A program made the position numbers and the translations under genes. This document shows, in pieces, positions 24,592 through 32,933 of a DNA stretch of 64,000 nt (position 1 is the stretch's first letter; every line of letters starts with the position of its first letter). This stretch comes from an uncultured Flavobacteriales bacterium (GTDB lineage: Bacteria; Bacteroidota; Bacteroidia; Flavobacteriales_E; Vicingaceae). The stretch lies in assembly GCA_937901255.1 (NCBI GenBank), contig CALCHN010000004.1, positions 1-64,000 on the forward strand, read 5' to 3'. Below the pieces are notes generated by a model. That model did not search any database. It was not told the DNA's origin and worked only from the letters and a program-made list of their open reading frames with translations.

Positions 24592-25959
24592 TTAATAAGG
24601 AATTAAAATAGAAAATGAAGTGCCTTTTTTTAGTACACTATCCATTACTAAAGTGCCAGCAAAAGATTCTACTCTACTTTTAATATTCTGAATTCCATGA
24701 CCATTATTAACGGATAAATCGGCAATTTCAAAGCCAATTCCATTGTCTTTTAATTCAAGTAAAATATTCTCTTCAACTACATCAATGTTGATGTTGATAT
24801 GAGATGCTTTTCCATGCTTAACAGTGTTGGAAATAAACTCTTGAATTATTCTGAAAATAGCAATACTAAGGTGTTTGCCTAATTCAGGGAGGTTGTCATC
24901 GCATTTTAAATTAATATCTAATTGTGGAGATCTATTTTTTGATATTAAATCTTGAATAGCTTTTTTCAAACCATGATCATAAAGCACCAAAGGCAATGTT
25001 TCATAACAAATGGTTCTTAAGTCTTTTATGGTGTCTTTTAGTATGTTAGAAATTGTTTCTAACTCTTTAGTATGAGTAGATTCGTATCTAATATTTTCAA
25101 TGTGAAGTTTAATAGCGGCTAGCGATTGTCCTAAGCCATCGTGCAAATCTCTAGAAATTCTTTCTCTTTCTTTTTCTTGCGTTTTTATGATGGTTTTTAA
25201 TAAAAGCTGATTAACTCTATGGTGTTCGGTATAATCTTTTACAATTACCTGAAAAATTACAGGGTTTCCATAACTATCGTTAATAGAATTTACGGAGATA
25301 AGGCAATTTCTAACTTCGTTATTTTTTAAAACTAACTTATATTCAGAATCTTTAATATAGCCGTCTTCATTAATTTTGTTGACTACTTTAGCTATATCAG
25401 CTTTGTTTTTAAAGAATGAAGAAAAGGTTTTTAGGTTTAAATTGTCTTCAGGAGAAGATTTAATAAAATCTACAGCAGATTTGTTATAGTCTATAATTCT
25501 TCCTTTTAAATCGAAAAGAATGATGGGGTCGGTAGCTTGGGTAAAAACCTTGTGGTATTTGGCGTTAAGTTTATTATGTTGTTCTTTTAATAAATATAAT
25601 TGATAGGCATTTTCTATGGTAAGTTTAAGGTCGAAATCGTTCCATGGTTTGGTAACATAACGGTAAACTTGACCTTTATTTATGGCGTCAATAACAGCAT
25701 TAATATCGGTGTAAGCAGTTAATAAAATTCTAATAGGATGAGGGTAAGTTTCCAAAATAGATTGAAAAAAATCTACACCTGTTTTGCCAGGCATACGTTG
25801 GTCGGCAATAATTACTTCAATAGGAAAACGCTTTAGTAATTCATAACCTTCGTCAGCAGATAAGGCTGTATGAACATTAAAAACTCTTCTGTAAGCAGCT
25901 TTAAAAGCTTTCAGGTTAGTAGCTTCATCATCTAGGTATAAAACATTTATTCTTTCCAT
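24592..25959 (-). CDS. Hybrid receiver-PAS-histidine kinase (HisKA_3 type)
   Basis: A 455-residue cytoplasmic two-component protein. Residues 1-120 form a CheY-like receiver with acidic pocket LYLDDE, phospho-acceptor Asp53 (IIADQRMPG), Thr81 and Lys104 (VTKPW). Residues about 130-245 form a PAS domain (KVFTQATDPIILFDLKGRII). Residues 255-335 are a HisKA_3 dimerisation domain with His273 in SRDLHDGLGQSLAAIKLHIE. The rest is an HATPase domain with NTVKHGKA, DNGIGFE and GHGIQNIKSRVE boxes. A receiver placed before the kinase, without membrane segments, suggests that it relays input from another kinase. It overlaps the upstream kinase gene by 13 bp and is surely co-transcribed with it. Confidence 0.93.
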   Translation of the reverse strand: MERINVLYLDDEATNLKAFKAAYRRVFNVHTALSADEGYELLKRFPIEVIIADQRMPGKTGVDFFQSILETYPHPIRILLTAYTDINAVIDAINKGQVYRYVTKPWNDFDLKLTIENAYQLYLLKEQHNKLNAKYHKVFTQATDPIILFDLKGRIIDYNKSAVDFIKSSPEDNLNLKTFSSFFKNKADIAKVVNKINEDGYIKDSEYKLVLKNNEVRNCLISVNSINDSYGNPVIFQVIVKDYTEHHRVNQLLLKTIIKTQEKERERISRDLHDGLGQSLAAIKLHIENIRYESTHTKELETISNILKDTIKDLRTICYETLPLVLYDHGLKKAIQDLISKNRSPQLDINLKCDDNLPELGKHLSIAIFRIIQEFISNTVKHGKASHININIDVVEENILLELKDNGIGFEIADLSVNNGHGIQNIKSRVESFAGTLVMDSVLKKGTSFSILIPY

Positions 25960-28049
25960 GTTGGTAAAGTTAAGGGTAAAAATATTTTTATTTCAGTTCC
26001 TTTGTTAATTTCTGAATCAATTTCAATTTTTGCATGGTGCATTTCGAGAATTCCATGAGCGATAGACATGCCTAAGCCAGTACCTTCACCTACATCTTTA
26101 GTAGTAAAAAATGGGTCGAAAATTTTATTTTTAGTGTTTTCGTTCATACCAATACCATTGTCTTTTAAAGAAACCAAAATATGGTCGTTTTTTAGGGTTG
26201 TTTTAATTTCAATTTCGCCTTTATGGTTAGGAGTTTTTATTGCGTTAACTGCATAAATAGCATTGTCAATGGTGTTTAAAAAGAATTGGTTGAGTTTTCC
26301 GGGATAACAATCAATAGGAGGGATGTCGCCTAATTCGGTAATGATTTCTATATCGCCCAATTTAGGGTTGATAATTTTTAAAGTGGTATTGATGCAATCA
26401 TTAACATTAGCACTTTGGAATTCACTTTCATCTAATCTGGAGAAGTTTCTTAAACCACTTACAATTTCGGCAGTTCTTTTTGCACCGTCTTCTATGCCAT
26501 GGATGATGGTGTCGAGTTCTTCCAACAAAATTTCGTAATCGAGTTCTTCTTTAAGGTTATTAATTTCATTGAGTTTACTTTTAAGGTCGGCACTTTCGGT
26601 AATTTCTGCATATTTGTTTAAGATGCTTTTCAGGTCTTCAATATCTTGTTTTAGAGGAAATACATTTGAGGAAACAAAATTGATAGGATTATTAATTTCA
26701 TGGGCAATTCCGGCAGTAAGCTGACCAAGAGACGCCATTTTCTCAGACTCTACTAATTGCGATTGAGCTTGTTTTAAATCCTCAATGGCTTTGTTTAACT
26801 CGGCAGTACGTTCTTTTACTTTTTGCTCTAAAATGATGTTTTGTTCTTTGATGAGATGTTCGTTTTCCTTTCGAATGATACTTATTCTGTTTGCAAGAGC
26901 AAATGAAAGAAGTATAGTTTCAATTGCAGAGCCAATTTGCATAGTGTATCTGGTTAGATTATTAAAAGGAAGAATTTCCATGTCTTTTAATACAAATACA
27001 AAAACACCTAGAAGGAATACACTCCAGGCAGCAATAAAATATTTAGCAGGTTTAAAGCCTTTTCTATATATAATAATTGGAGTAATTAGCATATATAAAG
27101 ATATAATTGTTGAGTTAAGCTGAATAACTGCTTGGCTTATACCCAATTCTCCCATAAAAGCAATTCCATAGGCAATTAAGTAAGGTATAATAAAAATAAA
27201 AGCGATGTTATATAATCTTTTTGAAAATTCTTTTGTTTGAAGAAAGACATTCATAAAAAACATACCTGTCATTCCTGATAAAGAAGGGAGAAAGATTAAG
27301 CTGAACTTTGTAATTAAACTACTATTTGGCCACAGGTATTGAAAAGTGTATCCTTGCAAACTCGTTTGAGTAAGTAAAATGCAAATAATATAAACCACAT
27401 AGTAAAGATAGCTTTTGTCTCTAACAGAAAAATAAATAAATAGGTTGTATAAAATCATTACCAGCATGATTCCAAAATAAATTCCAGATAAAAAGTCTCT
27501 ATTTTTTATTTGGTCATAAACAGTTATTATTGTTCCAACTTTAAGTGGAAGTTGTAAGGCTTCATTACTTCTAACATTTAAATAGTAAGTTTTGGTTTCG
27601 CCTGTTGGAATATTTAAATCAAACAAATAATAAGGGTCTTTATATTCCCTCTTGTCAAAAGGATAAGCATCTCCTGTTTTTATTGATATTATCTGATTAT
27701 CATTAGTATAATAATAAAAATCTACGTTGTCAATAATTGCTAATGATAATTCAAGAATTAGGTGTTCATTTTCTGTTTTATTGGTAATGGGTATTTTAAT
27801 CCAAAAGTTAGATTTAGAAATTCCTAGATTTGGGACAGGTGATTTAGATGGAGTAAATTCTTTTGAGATAACTTCTTCAAAAGATAGGTTATTTGTTTTG
27901 TCTTCATAAATTTCAACATAAGCACCTATGTTTAATAATTCATTTTCATTAGTATAAGTAATGTTTTCAGCTTTTAAATTAAATAATGATGAAAGAAAAA
28001 TTATACAAGCAAAAAGAAAGAAGTTAATATTTAAAAATGGAGTAAACAT
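25947..28049 (-). CDS. 7TMR-DISM sensor histidine kinase
   Basis: A 700-residue inner-membrane sensor kinase. A signal peptide (about 1-27) precedes a periplasmic DISM extracellular domain (about 35-170), a beta-sandwich resembling carbohydrate-binding modules. Seven membrane helices follow (about 185-390), then a coiled coil (395-437). The HisKA domain carries phospho-acceptor His450 (LTAGIAHEINNPINFVSSNV), and the HATPase domain has NAIYAVNA (N box), DNGIGM (G1), FDPFFTTKD (F) and GEGTGLGMSIAHGI (G2). All catalytic motifs are intact. It is preceded by the GNAT-like gene at 20 bp and overlaps the next kinase. The ligand of the periplasmic domain is unknown. Confidence 0.93.
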   Translation of the reverse strand: MFTPFLNINFFLFACIIFLSSLFNLKAENITYTNENELLNIGAYVEIYEDKTNNLSFEEVISKEFTPSKSPVPNLGISKSNFWIKIPITNKTENEHLILELSLAIIDNVDFYYYTNDNQIISIKTGDAYPFDKREYKDPYYLFDLNIPTGETKTYYLNVRSNEALQLPLKVGTIITVYDQIKNRDFLSGIYFGIMLVMILYNLFIYFSVRDKSYLYYVVYIICILLTQTSLQGYTFQYLWPNSSLITKFSLIFLPSLSGMTGMFFMNVFLQTKEFSKRLYNIAFIFIIPYLIAYGIAFMGELGISQAVIQLNSTIISLYMLITPIIIYRKGFKPAKYFIAAWSVFLLGVFVFVLKDMEILPFNNLTRYTMQIGSAIETILLSFALANRISIIRKENEHLIKEQNIILEQKVKERTAELNKAIEDLKQAQSQLVESEKMASLGQLTAGIAHEINNPINFVSSNVFPLKQDIEDLKSILNKYAEITESADLKSKLNEINNLKEELDYEILLEELDTIIHGIEDGAKRTAEIVSGLRNFSRLDESEFQSANVNDCINTTLKIINPKLGDIEIITELGDIPPIDCYPGKLNQFFLNTIDNAIYAVNAIKTPNHKGEIEIKTTLKNDHILVSLKDNGIGMNENTKNKIFDPFFTTKDVGEGTGLGMSIAHGILEMHHAKIEIDSEINKGTEIKIFLPLTLPTWKE

Positions 28050-28069
28050 GGTAAGTTTTTTTTGATTTT

Positions 28070-28801
28070 CTAGTTTTTAGAATAAACTACTTTAGCAACA
28101 TTTGGATATTTTAAGTTGTAATCTATACAGACGTTTATTTTTGTGTCTGATTCTATTCTTTTTTGTTGTGTTTTATTTCGTAATGATTGCATTATTGTTT
28201 TATCGTAATCTACCGCATTGTCGAGTGTTATCGCATCTAAAATACCAACCGCATGAGCAATTAAATCTTCTTTTGGATAATAGAATTGACCATGGTTTCC
28301 TAGTCCTTTTTCAATTGTAAATCCAACGTTATTAAACATTTTCAACGTTACATCTCCACAAATACCAATCATTGTTTTAAAATTCAATTGATTAGATGAG
28401 GCGATAGCAGCTCTTACCATATACCAACCTATTGCCATTCCTTTTAATCGGTTATCTACCCATAAGCCTGATAATTCACCTATTCCACCATCCAATGCAT
28501 GTTTTTCAACTATATCATAAATTTTATTATCCATAAGACCAATGGCTTTTTCAATAGGTAGTGGATTTATTCCATCAGCAAGTTGAATTCTTATTCCTGC
28601 CATTAATTCACCAGATTCTGAATGTAAACCTAAACAATAAATATTTGGATTATTAACCCATAAATTATTATTTGATGTAATGTTTGATATACCATAATCT
28701 GTTAAAACTTTAACATGACCCTTAACATATTGCAAACACAAATCTGGTTCATCAACAGCTCTAAATGCAATTATTTTAAAATTATGTTGCACTTCCTTCA
28801 T
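28070..28801 (-). CDS. GNAT-like (N-acyltransferase-fold) protein
   Basis: A 243-residue soluble protein with GNAT features. GELMAGIRIQLADG resembles the beta3/4 region. GELSGLWVDNRLKGMAIGWYMVRAAI fits motif A, with R-x-x-G-x-A binding the CoA pyrophosphate (around residue 120). KMFNNVGFTIEKG near residue 156 fits motif B. The N-terminus (CLQYVKGHVKVLTDYGI) and the long C-terminal part are not standard acetyltransferase sequence, and the layout recalls N-acyl amino acid or autoinducer synthases of the same fold; that is a structural guess, not an identification. It is tightly packed between the ThiF-like gene (22 bp) and the DISM kinase (20 bp), which implies a shared role. Confidence 0.65.
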   Translation of the reverse strand: MKEVQHNFKIIAFRAVDEPDLCLQYVKGHVKVLTDYGISNITSNNNLWVNNPNIYCLGLHSESGELMAGIRIQLADGINPLPIEKAIGLMDNKIYDIVEKHALDGGIGELSGLWVDNRLKGMAIGWYMVRAAIASSNQLNFKTMIGICGDVTLKMFNNVGFTIEKGLGNHGQFYYPKEDLIAHAVGILDAITLDNAVDYDKTIMQSLRNKTQQKRIESDTKINVCIDYNLKYPNVAKVVYSKN

Positions 28802-28823
28802 GCCCTTTTATCTGGTTTTAAAA

Positions 28824-29996
28824 TTAATTATTTCTATTTTTATGAGAAATATAATCTTCTATATCATTGTTTATTTGGTCTTCAATATCAACAAAATAGC
28901 GTCCTGATTTCGAAAATTGATTTAATAAGATTCTCCTACAGACATCTGTACATATTCCACCACCGAAAATTACACCTGATGCTAATTGTGGCCATGTAGT
29001 AATTGTCTTGCCAATTTCAGGCATTGATTCTTGTAATCGTTTAGATAATGTATCAACACCTAACATAGGTAATAAATAAATTGCTTTTTCTTTAGTTGTT
29101 TTGGCTTCTTTTAGTTTATTTAAATCTAGATGTTCAATTAAACCATGTAAAATTGGTAAATCTGAAACTAAATCAAACCGTTCAATATCTGTAGTTCCCC
29201 TATCGCTGGAGTTCATCACCACAGGAATCCCCAACTCCTTAGCTTTTTGGCGAGCAAGAATTTTAATTTCTAGTCCATCGCATACTTCTACACAAATATC
29301 TAAGTTTTTGTTTTTGGTAAAAAAGTCGTTAATGTTTGCTTCGGTTAATCCTTCATGATAACATGTTACTTTTAGGTAAGGGTCAATTTCAGCAATTTCT
29401 CGTGCTGCAACAACTGTTTTTTTGGTGTTAAAATGATGTACGCCTGTTTGTATTCTGTTTAAATTAGACAACTCGATAACATCAAAATCTGCTAATACAA
29501 TTTCTCCACAAATACGCTCCATAGCCATAGTAAGTGCAATGGCTTTTCCAACGGATAAGCCAATAATGCCAATTTTTTTTGTGGCTAAAATTTCTTCTTC
29601 CTCGGGAGTAATTTTGTATTGATTTCTGTTAGTTCTAACTTCTACAAACTCTTTTTCATCTAATAAATGAACTAAGGTGTTTCGCCAAGGATAATATACC
29701 CAAACGCCATAATTATCTATTTTAGTTTGTCCTAAATGCGTTTCAATTTTTTGGGATAATTGTTCTTCAGTTAACTTTTCTTGCGGATGTCTTAATTTTA
29801 TTAATTCCTCTAATTGACTTTTAATTTCGTCAATAATTACCAATTGAGGATTGTTTTTTATTAGTTGATGTAAGTTGTTGCTGTCACTCTCTTCTTCTAA
29901 TTTGAAAAATACAGGACACAAAATTTCATTGTCGCTTTTGGATGGAAATCGCTCACAATACTGATTTTTAATGGAGTTATTCATTACAGAAAACAT
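28824..29996 (-). CDS. ThiF/E1-like adenylyltransferase (Rv1355c-like)
   Basis: A 390-residue protein with a central E1/ThiF/MoeB-type nucleotide-binding domain (about 135-345). GIIGLSVGKAIALTMAMERI forms the glycine-rich loop, GEIVLADFDVIELSNLNRIQ contains the Asp and the Asn-x-x-Arg that contact ATP, and TKKTVVAAREIAEIDPYLKV follows. DICVEVCDGLEIKILARQ and VVMNSSDRGTTDIERFD are also family-like. No zinc-binding CxxC pairs are seen. Such enzymes adenylate a carboxylate (ThiS/MoaD tails, peptides or amino acids). The N-terminal 130 residues, with YGVWVYYPWRNTLVHLLDE, are typical of the Rv1355c group as I recall it. The usual nitroreductase-like second half of that group is absent. It is the first gene of a compact five-gene run. 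Confidence 0.75.
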   Translation of the reverse strand: MFSVMNNSIKNQYCERFPSKSDNEILCPVFFKLEEESDSNNLHQLIKNNPQLVIIDEIKSQLEELIKLRHPQEKLTEEQLSQKIETHLGQTKIDNYGVWVYYPWRNTLVHLLDEKEFVEVRTNRNQYKITPEEEEILATKKIGIIGLSVGKAIALTMAMERICGEIVLADFDVIELSNLNRIQTGVHHFNTKKTVVAAREIAEIDPYLKVTCYHEGLTEANINDFFTKNKNLDICVEVCDGLEIKILARQKAKELGIPVVMNSSDRGTTDIERFDLVSDLPILHGLIEHLDLNKLKEAKTTKEKAIYLLPMLGVDTLSKRLQESMPEIGKTITTWPQLASGVIFGGGICTDVCRRILLNQFSKSGRYFVDIEDQINNDIEDYISHKNRNN

Positions 29997-30048
29997 GGTT
30001 TTAGTTGGTAGTTTGAAAAGACTATATTACAAAAAAAAAGCCTACCTT

Positions 30049-30070
30049 TACTACGTAAAAATACGTAGTA
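30049..30070. promoter_or_regulatory. 9-bp perfect inverted repeat between divergent signalling genes
   Basis: TACTACGTA (30049-30057) and TACGTAGTA (30062-30070), separated by AAAA, form a perfect dyad. It sits in the 143-bp region between the ThiF-like operon (start 29996, minus) and the response regulator (start 30140, plus), where a dimeric regulator could control both. Confidence 0.55.
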
Positions 30071-30139
30071 TTTGTTTGATTGTTTTAGGTACAATAAATT
30101 AAATTATTTATTCTAATTTTAGAAAAAACTTTTTACGTT

Positions 30140-30670
30140 ATGAAAAAACCAATAAAAGAAGACGAAAACAAAGCTGTTATTCTTTATTTAGACGATGAGC
30201 AAGAAAACTTAAATTCGTTTAAAGCTGCTTTTAGAAGAGATTTTAAAATTTATACTGCTATTAATTCAGAAGAAGCTGAAAAGATTTTAGAAAAACACGG
30301 AAGAGATATTAGTATAACTCTTTCAGATCAGCGAATGCCAAAAGTAAACGGTATTGAGTTTTTTGAAAGTGTAAAAGAAAAATATCCTGAAATGATTCGC
30401 ATTTTGGTTACTGGTTATAGCGATATAAATGTGGTTATTGATGCAATTAATAAAAGTCAGGTGTATAAATACATCCAAAAACCATGGGATATTAATTACA
30501 TGAGAAAAATTATTGAACAGGCTTTTGAAGTGTTTACGTTAAGAAGAGAAAACAAAAAACTTACTGATGATTTGCTTACAGTTAATTCACAATTAGAGTT
30601 TATGTTTCGTCAAAAATTATTGGCTTTTGATGAAAAGTACGGTAAAAAAGATGATGACAGTAAAAATTAA
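30140..30670 (+). CDS. Single-domain response regulator
   Basis: A 176-residue receiver with no DNA-binding or enzymatic output domain. The acidic pocket is in ILYLDDE (residues 14-20), the phospho-acceptor is Asp63 (TLSDQRMPK), the switch Thr is in LVTGYSD, and the conserved Lys114 is in YIQKPW. A helical tail (120-176) may mediate interaction. It is strikingly similar to the receiver of the hybrid kinase at 24592-25959 (same LDDE-x-NL-x-x-FKAA-x-RR-x-F start and the same DAIN-x-x-QVY-x-Y segment), so the two are paralogues and may share kinase partners. It diverges from the ThiF-like operon. Its stop lies 16 bp from the stop of the convergent OmpA-type gene. Confidence 0.92.
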   Translation: MKKPIKEDENKAVILYLDDEQENLNSFKAAFRRDFKIYTAINSEEAEKILEKHGRDISITLSDQRMPKVNGIEFFESVKEKYPEMIRILVTGYSDINVVIDAINKSQVYKYIQKPWDINYMRKIIEQAFEVFTLRRENKKLTDDLLTVNSQLEFMFRQKLLAFDEKYGKKDDDSKN

Positions 30671-30686
30671 CGTTCTCCTTCCCTCT

Positions 30687-32933
30687 TTATTCTAGCATTA
30701 TTTCAACTACTTTTTTGTTGGGAATAGTATTGGTTAAGAATGTGATGTAACATTTTTTACTGATGTCTGTTATTGACTTAACTCTTTTTAAATGAAGATA
30801 AGTTATTTCAAAGGTAGGTATTTCTGTTGAGGGGAAATCCATCAAAAATTCTTCGCAATTGCATTTCGCCTCAAAAATTCTAAGTGGAGCCTCTCCATTA
30901 TTTATAATTTTTACAGCAAATTCTGTTTGTGAAGTATCAAATGTAATCACACTATCTTTGAAAGTTAATAGTGGTAATTTTTCTAATTCAGTACCATCCA
31001 TAGCCACTTGAGCAGTATCTTCTTGTGATATGGCAATTATTTCAATCTTTCTTTCCAAAGCAGCTCCGGGACTATATACCGAGTTTCTTTTATCTTCTAA
31101 ATCATCACTAATTTCATTGGCTTGATACTCTCCAAATGGTACTTTTATAAAAGAAAGTGCTGCACCATTTTCAGCAGTTCCGTTAATGTAAGGTGCTAAA
31201 ACGCCATCATCATATTGGTTTAAATAATTAACCAAACTGGCAATTCTCCTAAGTGTAAGATTTACGTTGTAATCTGTTTTAGATAGCGGACTAGCATACC
31301 CTTTTATAGTTAGGGTGATAGATTTCCCATCTTCTAATTCTTTTAATAACAACGGAGTAAACATCCTTAAATCGTTTATTCCTTTATCAATATAATTGGT
31401 GAAAAGTTCATCAATTTCTACTTCAGCATTGGTTTTTTCTTCGTTTTTTAAATCTGCACTATACTCTCTACGATATTTGTTGTATAAATGTGTGTAATCC
31501 TTATAGGTTTGCTCGTAAGTTTGTGTGGTGGTAGTGTCTCGTGTTCTTGGGTCCGGATAATCATTATGAAAATACAGCCTGACCGGTAAGTATCTGTTTA
31601 ATTCTTCTAAAGTAGTGTAAACAGGTTTGATAGTATCTGGAATTTCGTAAAAATAGATATCGTTGCAACAGGTTTCTCCTTTTTTAGCCAAAGAACCTTT
31701 TCTGTTGGAAGTTAATAAAACCATGTTGCTTTTTTCGTAATAATAAAAATCGTTTACACTTGTATTGATGGGAAAACCCAAGTTTTCAGGTGTTTGAAAA
31801 CTGATTAAATCGGTTTTACTTTTAAAAATGTCAAACCCTCCTAACCCGTAATGCCAATTAGAACTAAAATATAAAGAACTATCTTTATGATTGTAAAAAG
31901 GCGTTATTTCATCTTCGATACTATTAATGTTTATGCCCGGATTTACAGGAGAAGAAAACTCGCTGCCATTTTTTTGTGCATACCAAATGTCCATCATTCC
32001 AAAACCACCTGGTCGGTTAGATGAGAAAAACAATACCTCTTTGTTGTTAATTTTTGTAACAAAAGGTTGGGATGATGTATATCCTTCCATGTTTACATTT
32101 TTAACTTCGTAAACAGGTGGTTTCCATTCGCCATTTTCTATTGCAACGGCATAAATTTTACATCTTAAATTTCTATCACACTGATTAAAATAAAAGGTTT
32201 TTTCATCAGGGCTTAAACATCCATTGGCAATATGATAATTGGGAATATTAATACTTTCAGGGAGTTTTTCTCCTTGATTCCAATCGCTATTATTTTTAGA
32301 AGAGGTAAATAATCGTGTTAGATAAAGCGAAGTGTCTGTAATTTGATTGTCTTCTTTCATTTTTTCATCTCGCAAAGAAGTATAAATGATTAGACTATCA
32401 TTCATAAAATTCGCTCCCAACTCACTGTTATAAGTGTTTATTCCTGTCCCGATATTTTTCACATCAACTAACAGTGTATCTTTCATAATCTCAATGGCTT
32501 TTTCACAAGATTCAATTTCTTGCATCACTTTTTGATAATAAAAGCCTTTTCTATCGTTAGTAAAATGTCTTTTAATTCTTTTGAATGATTTTTTAGCTTC
32601 TAAATAATTACCGTTGTATTTCAACATCATGGAGTACCAAAATGGGGCTAATGGATAAACTCTCCCTCTATCATCTTTATAAACAGAAAAATATTGCCAT
32701 TCTGCTTTTGCATAATCGTTATACATGCGTAATGATTCTGCATATTTAAACTTTAATTCTACCAATGTAGAATCAACATCTAATGCTTGTTTGTACCACA
32801 ACGATGCTGCATAGTAATCTTTTTCACCAAAAAGTTGGTCACCCACCTTTATTAATTGCGATTGACTTTGGGCGTTTATTTTCAGAAAACTGCCCACTAT
32901 AAAAAAAACTAATATGCAATATTTTGTTTTCAT
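30687..32933 (-). CDS. TPR-PD40-OmpA-DUF1573 envelope protein (T9SS-associated, PorE-like architecture)
   Basis: A predicted cell-envelope protein of about 748 residues. A signal peptide (MKTKYCILVFFIVGSFLKINAQ) is followed by TPR-like helices (about 25-145: GEKDYYAASLWYKQALDVDS). WD40-like PD40 propeller repeats span about 160-425 (HIANGCLSPDEKTFYFNQCD, LFFSSNRPGGFGMMDIWYA, LYFSSNWHYGLGGFDIF). An OmpA-like peptidoglycan-binding segment covers about 530-645 (TIKGYASPLSKTDYNVNLTL), and a C-terminal DUF1573-like Ig domain covers about 665-748. The start at 32933 is chosen because its ATG overlaps the PorP/SprF stop (ATGA); the upstream in-frame ATG at 32948 would spoil the signal peptide. TPR-PD40-OmpA proteins anchor T9SS components to the cell wall in known systems. 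The DUF1573 extension is unusual. Confidence 0.85.
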   Translation of the reverse strand: MKTKYCILVFFIVGSFLKINAQSQSQLIKVGDQLFGEKDYYAASLWYKQALDVDSTLVELKFKYAESLRMYNDYAKAEWQYFSVYKDDRGRVYPLAPFWYSMMLKYNGNYLEAKKSFKRIKRHFTNDRKGFYYQKVMQEIESCEKAIEIMKDTLLVDVKNIGTGINTYNSELGANFMNDSLIIYTSLRDEKMKEDNQITDTSLYLTRLFTSSKNNSDWNQGEKLPESINIPNYHIANGCLSPDEKTFYFNQCDRNLRCKIYAVAIENGEWKPPVYEVKNVNMEGYTSSQPFVTKINNKEVLFFSSNRPGGFGMMDIWYAQKNGSEFSSPVNPGININSIEDEITPFYNHKDSSLYFSSNWHYGLGGFDIFKSKTDLISFQTPENLGFPINTSVNDFYYYEKSNMVLLTSNRKGSLAKKGETCCNDIYFYEIPDTIKPVYTTLEELNRYLPVRLYFHNDYPDPRTRDTTTTQTYEQTYKDYTHLYNKYRREYSADLKNEEKTNAEVEIDELFTNYIDKGINDLRMFTPLLLKELEDGKSITLTIKGYASPLSKTDYNVNLTLRRIASLVNYLNQYDDGVLAPYINGTAENGAALSFIKVPFGEYQANEISDDLEDKRNSVYSPGAALERKIEIIAISQEDTAQVAMDGTELEKLPLLTFKDSVITFDTSQTEFAVKIINNGEAPLRIFEAKCNCEEFLMDFPSTEIPTFEITYLHLKRVKSITDISKKCYITFLTNTIPNKKVVEIMLE

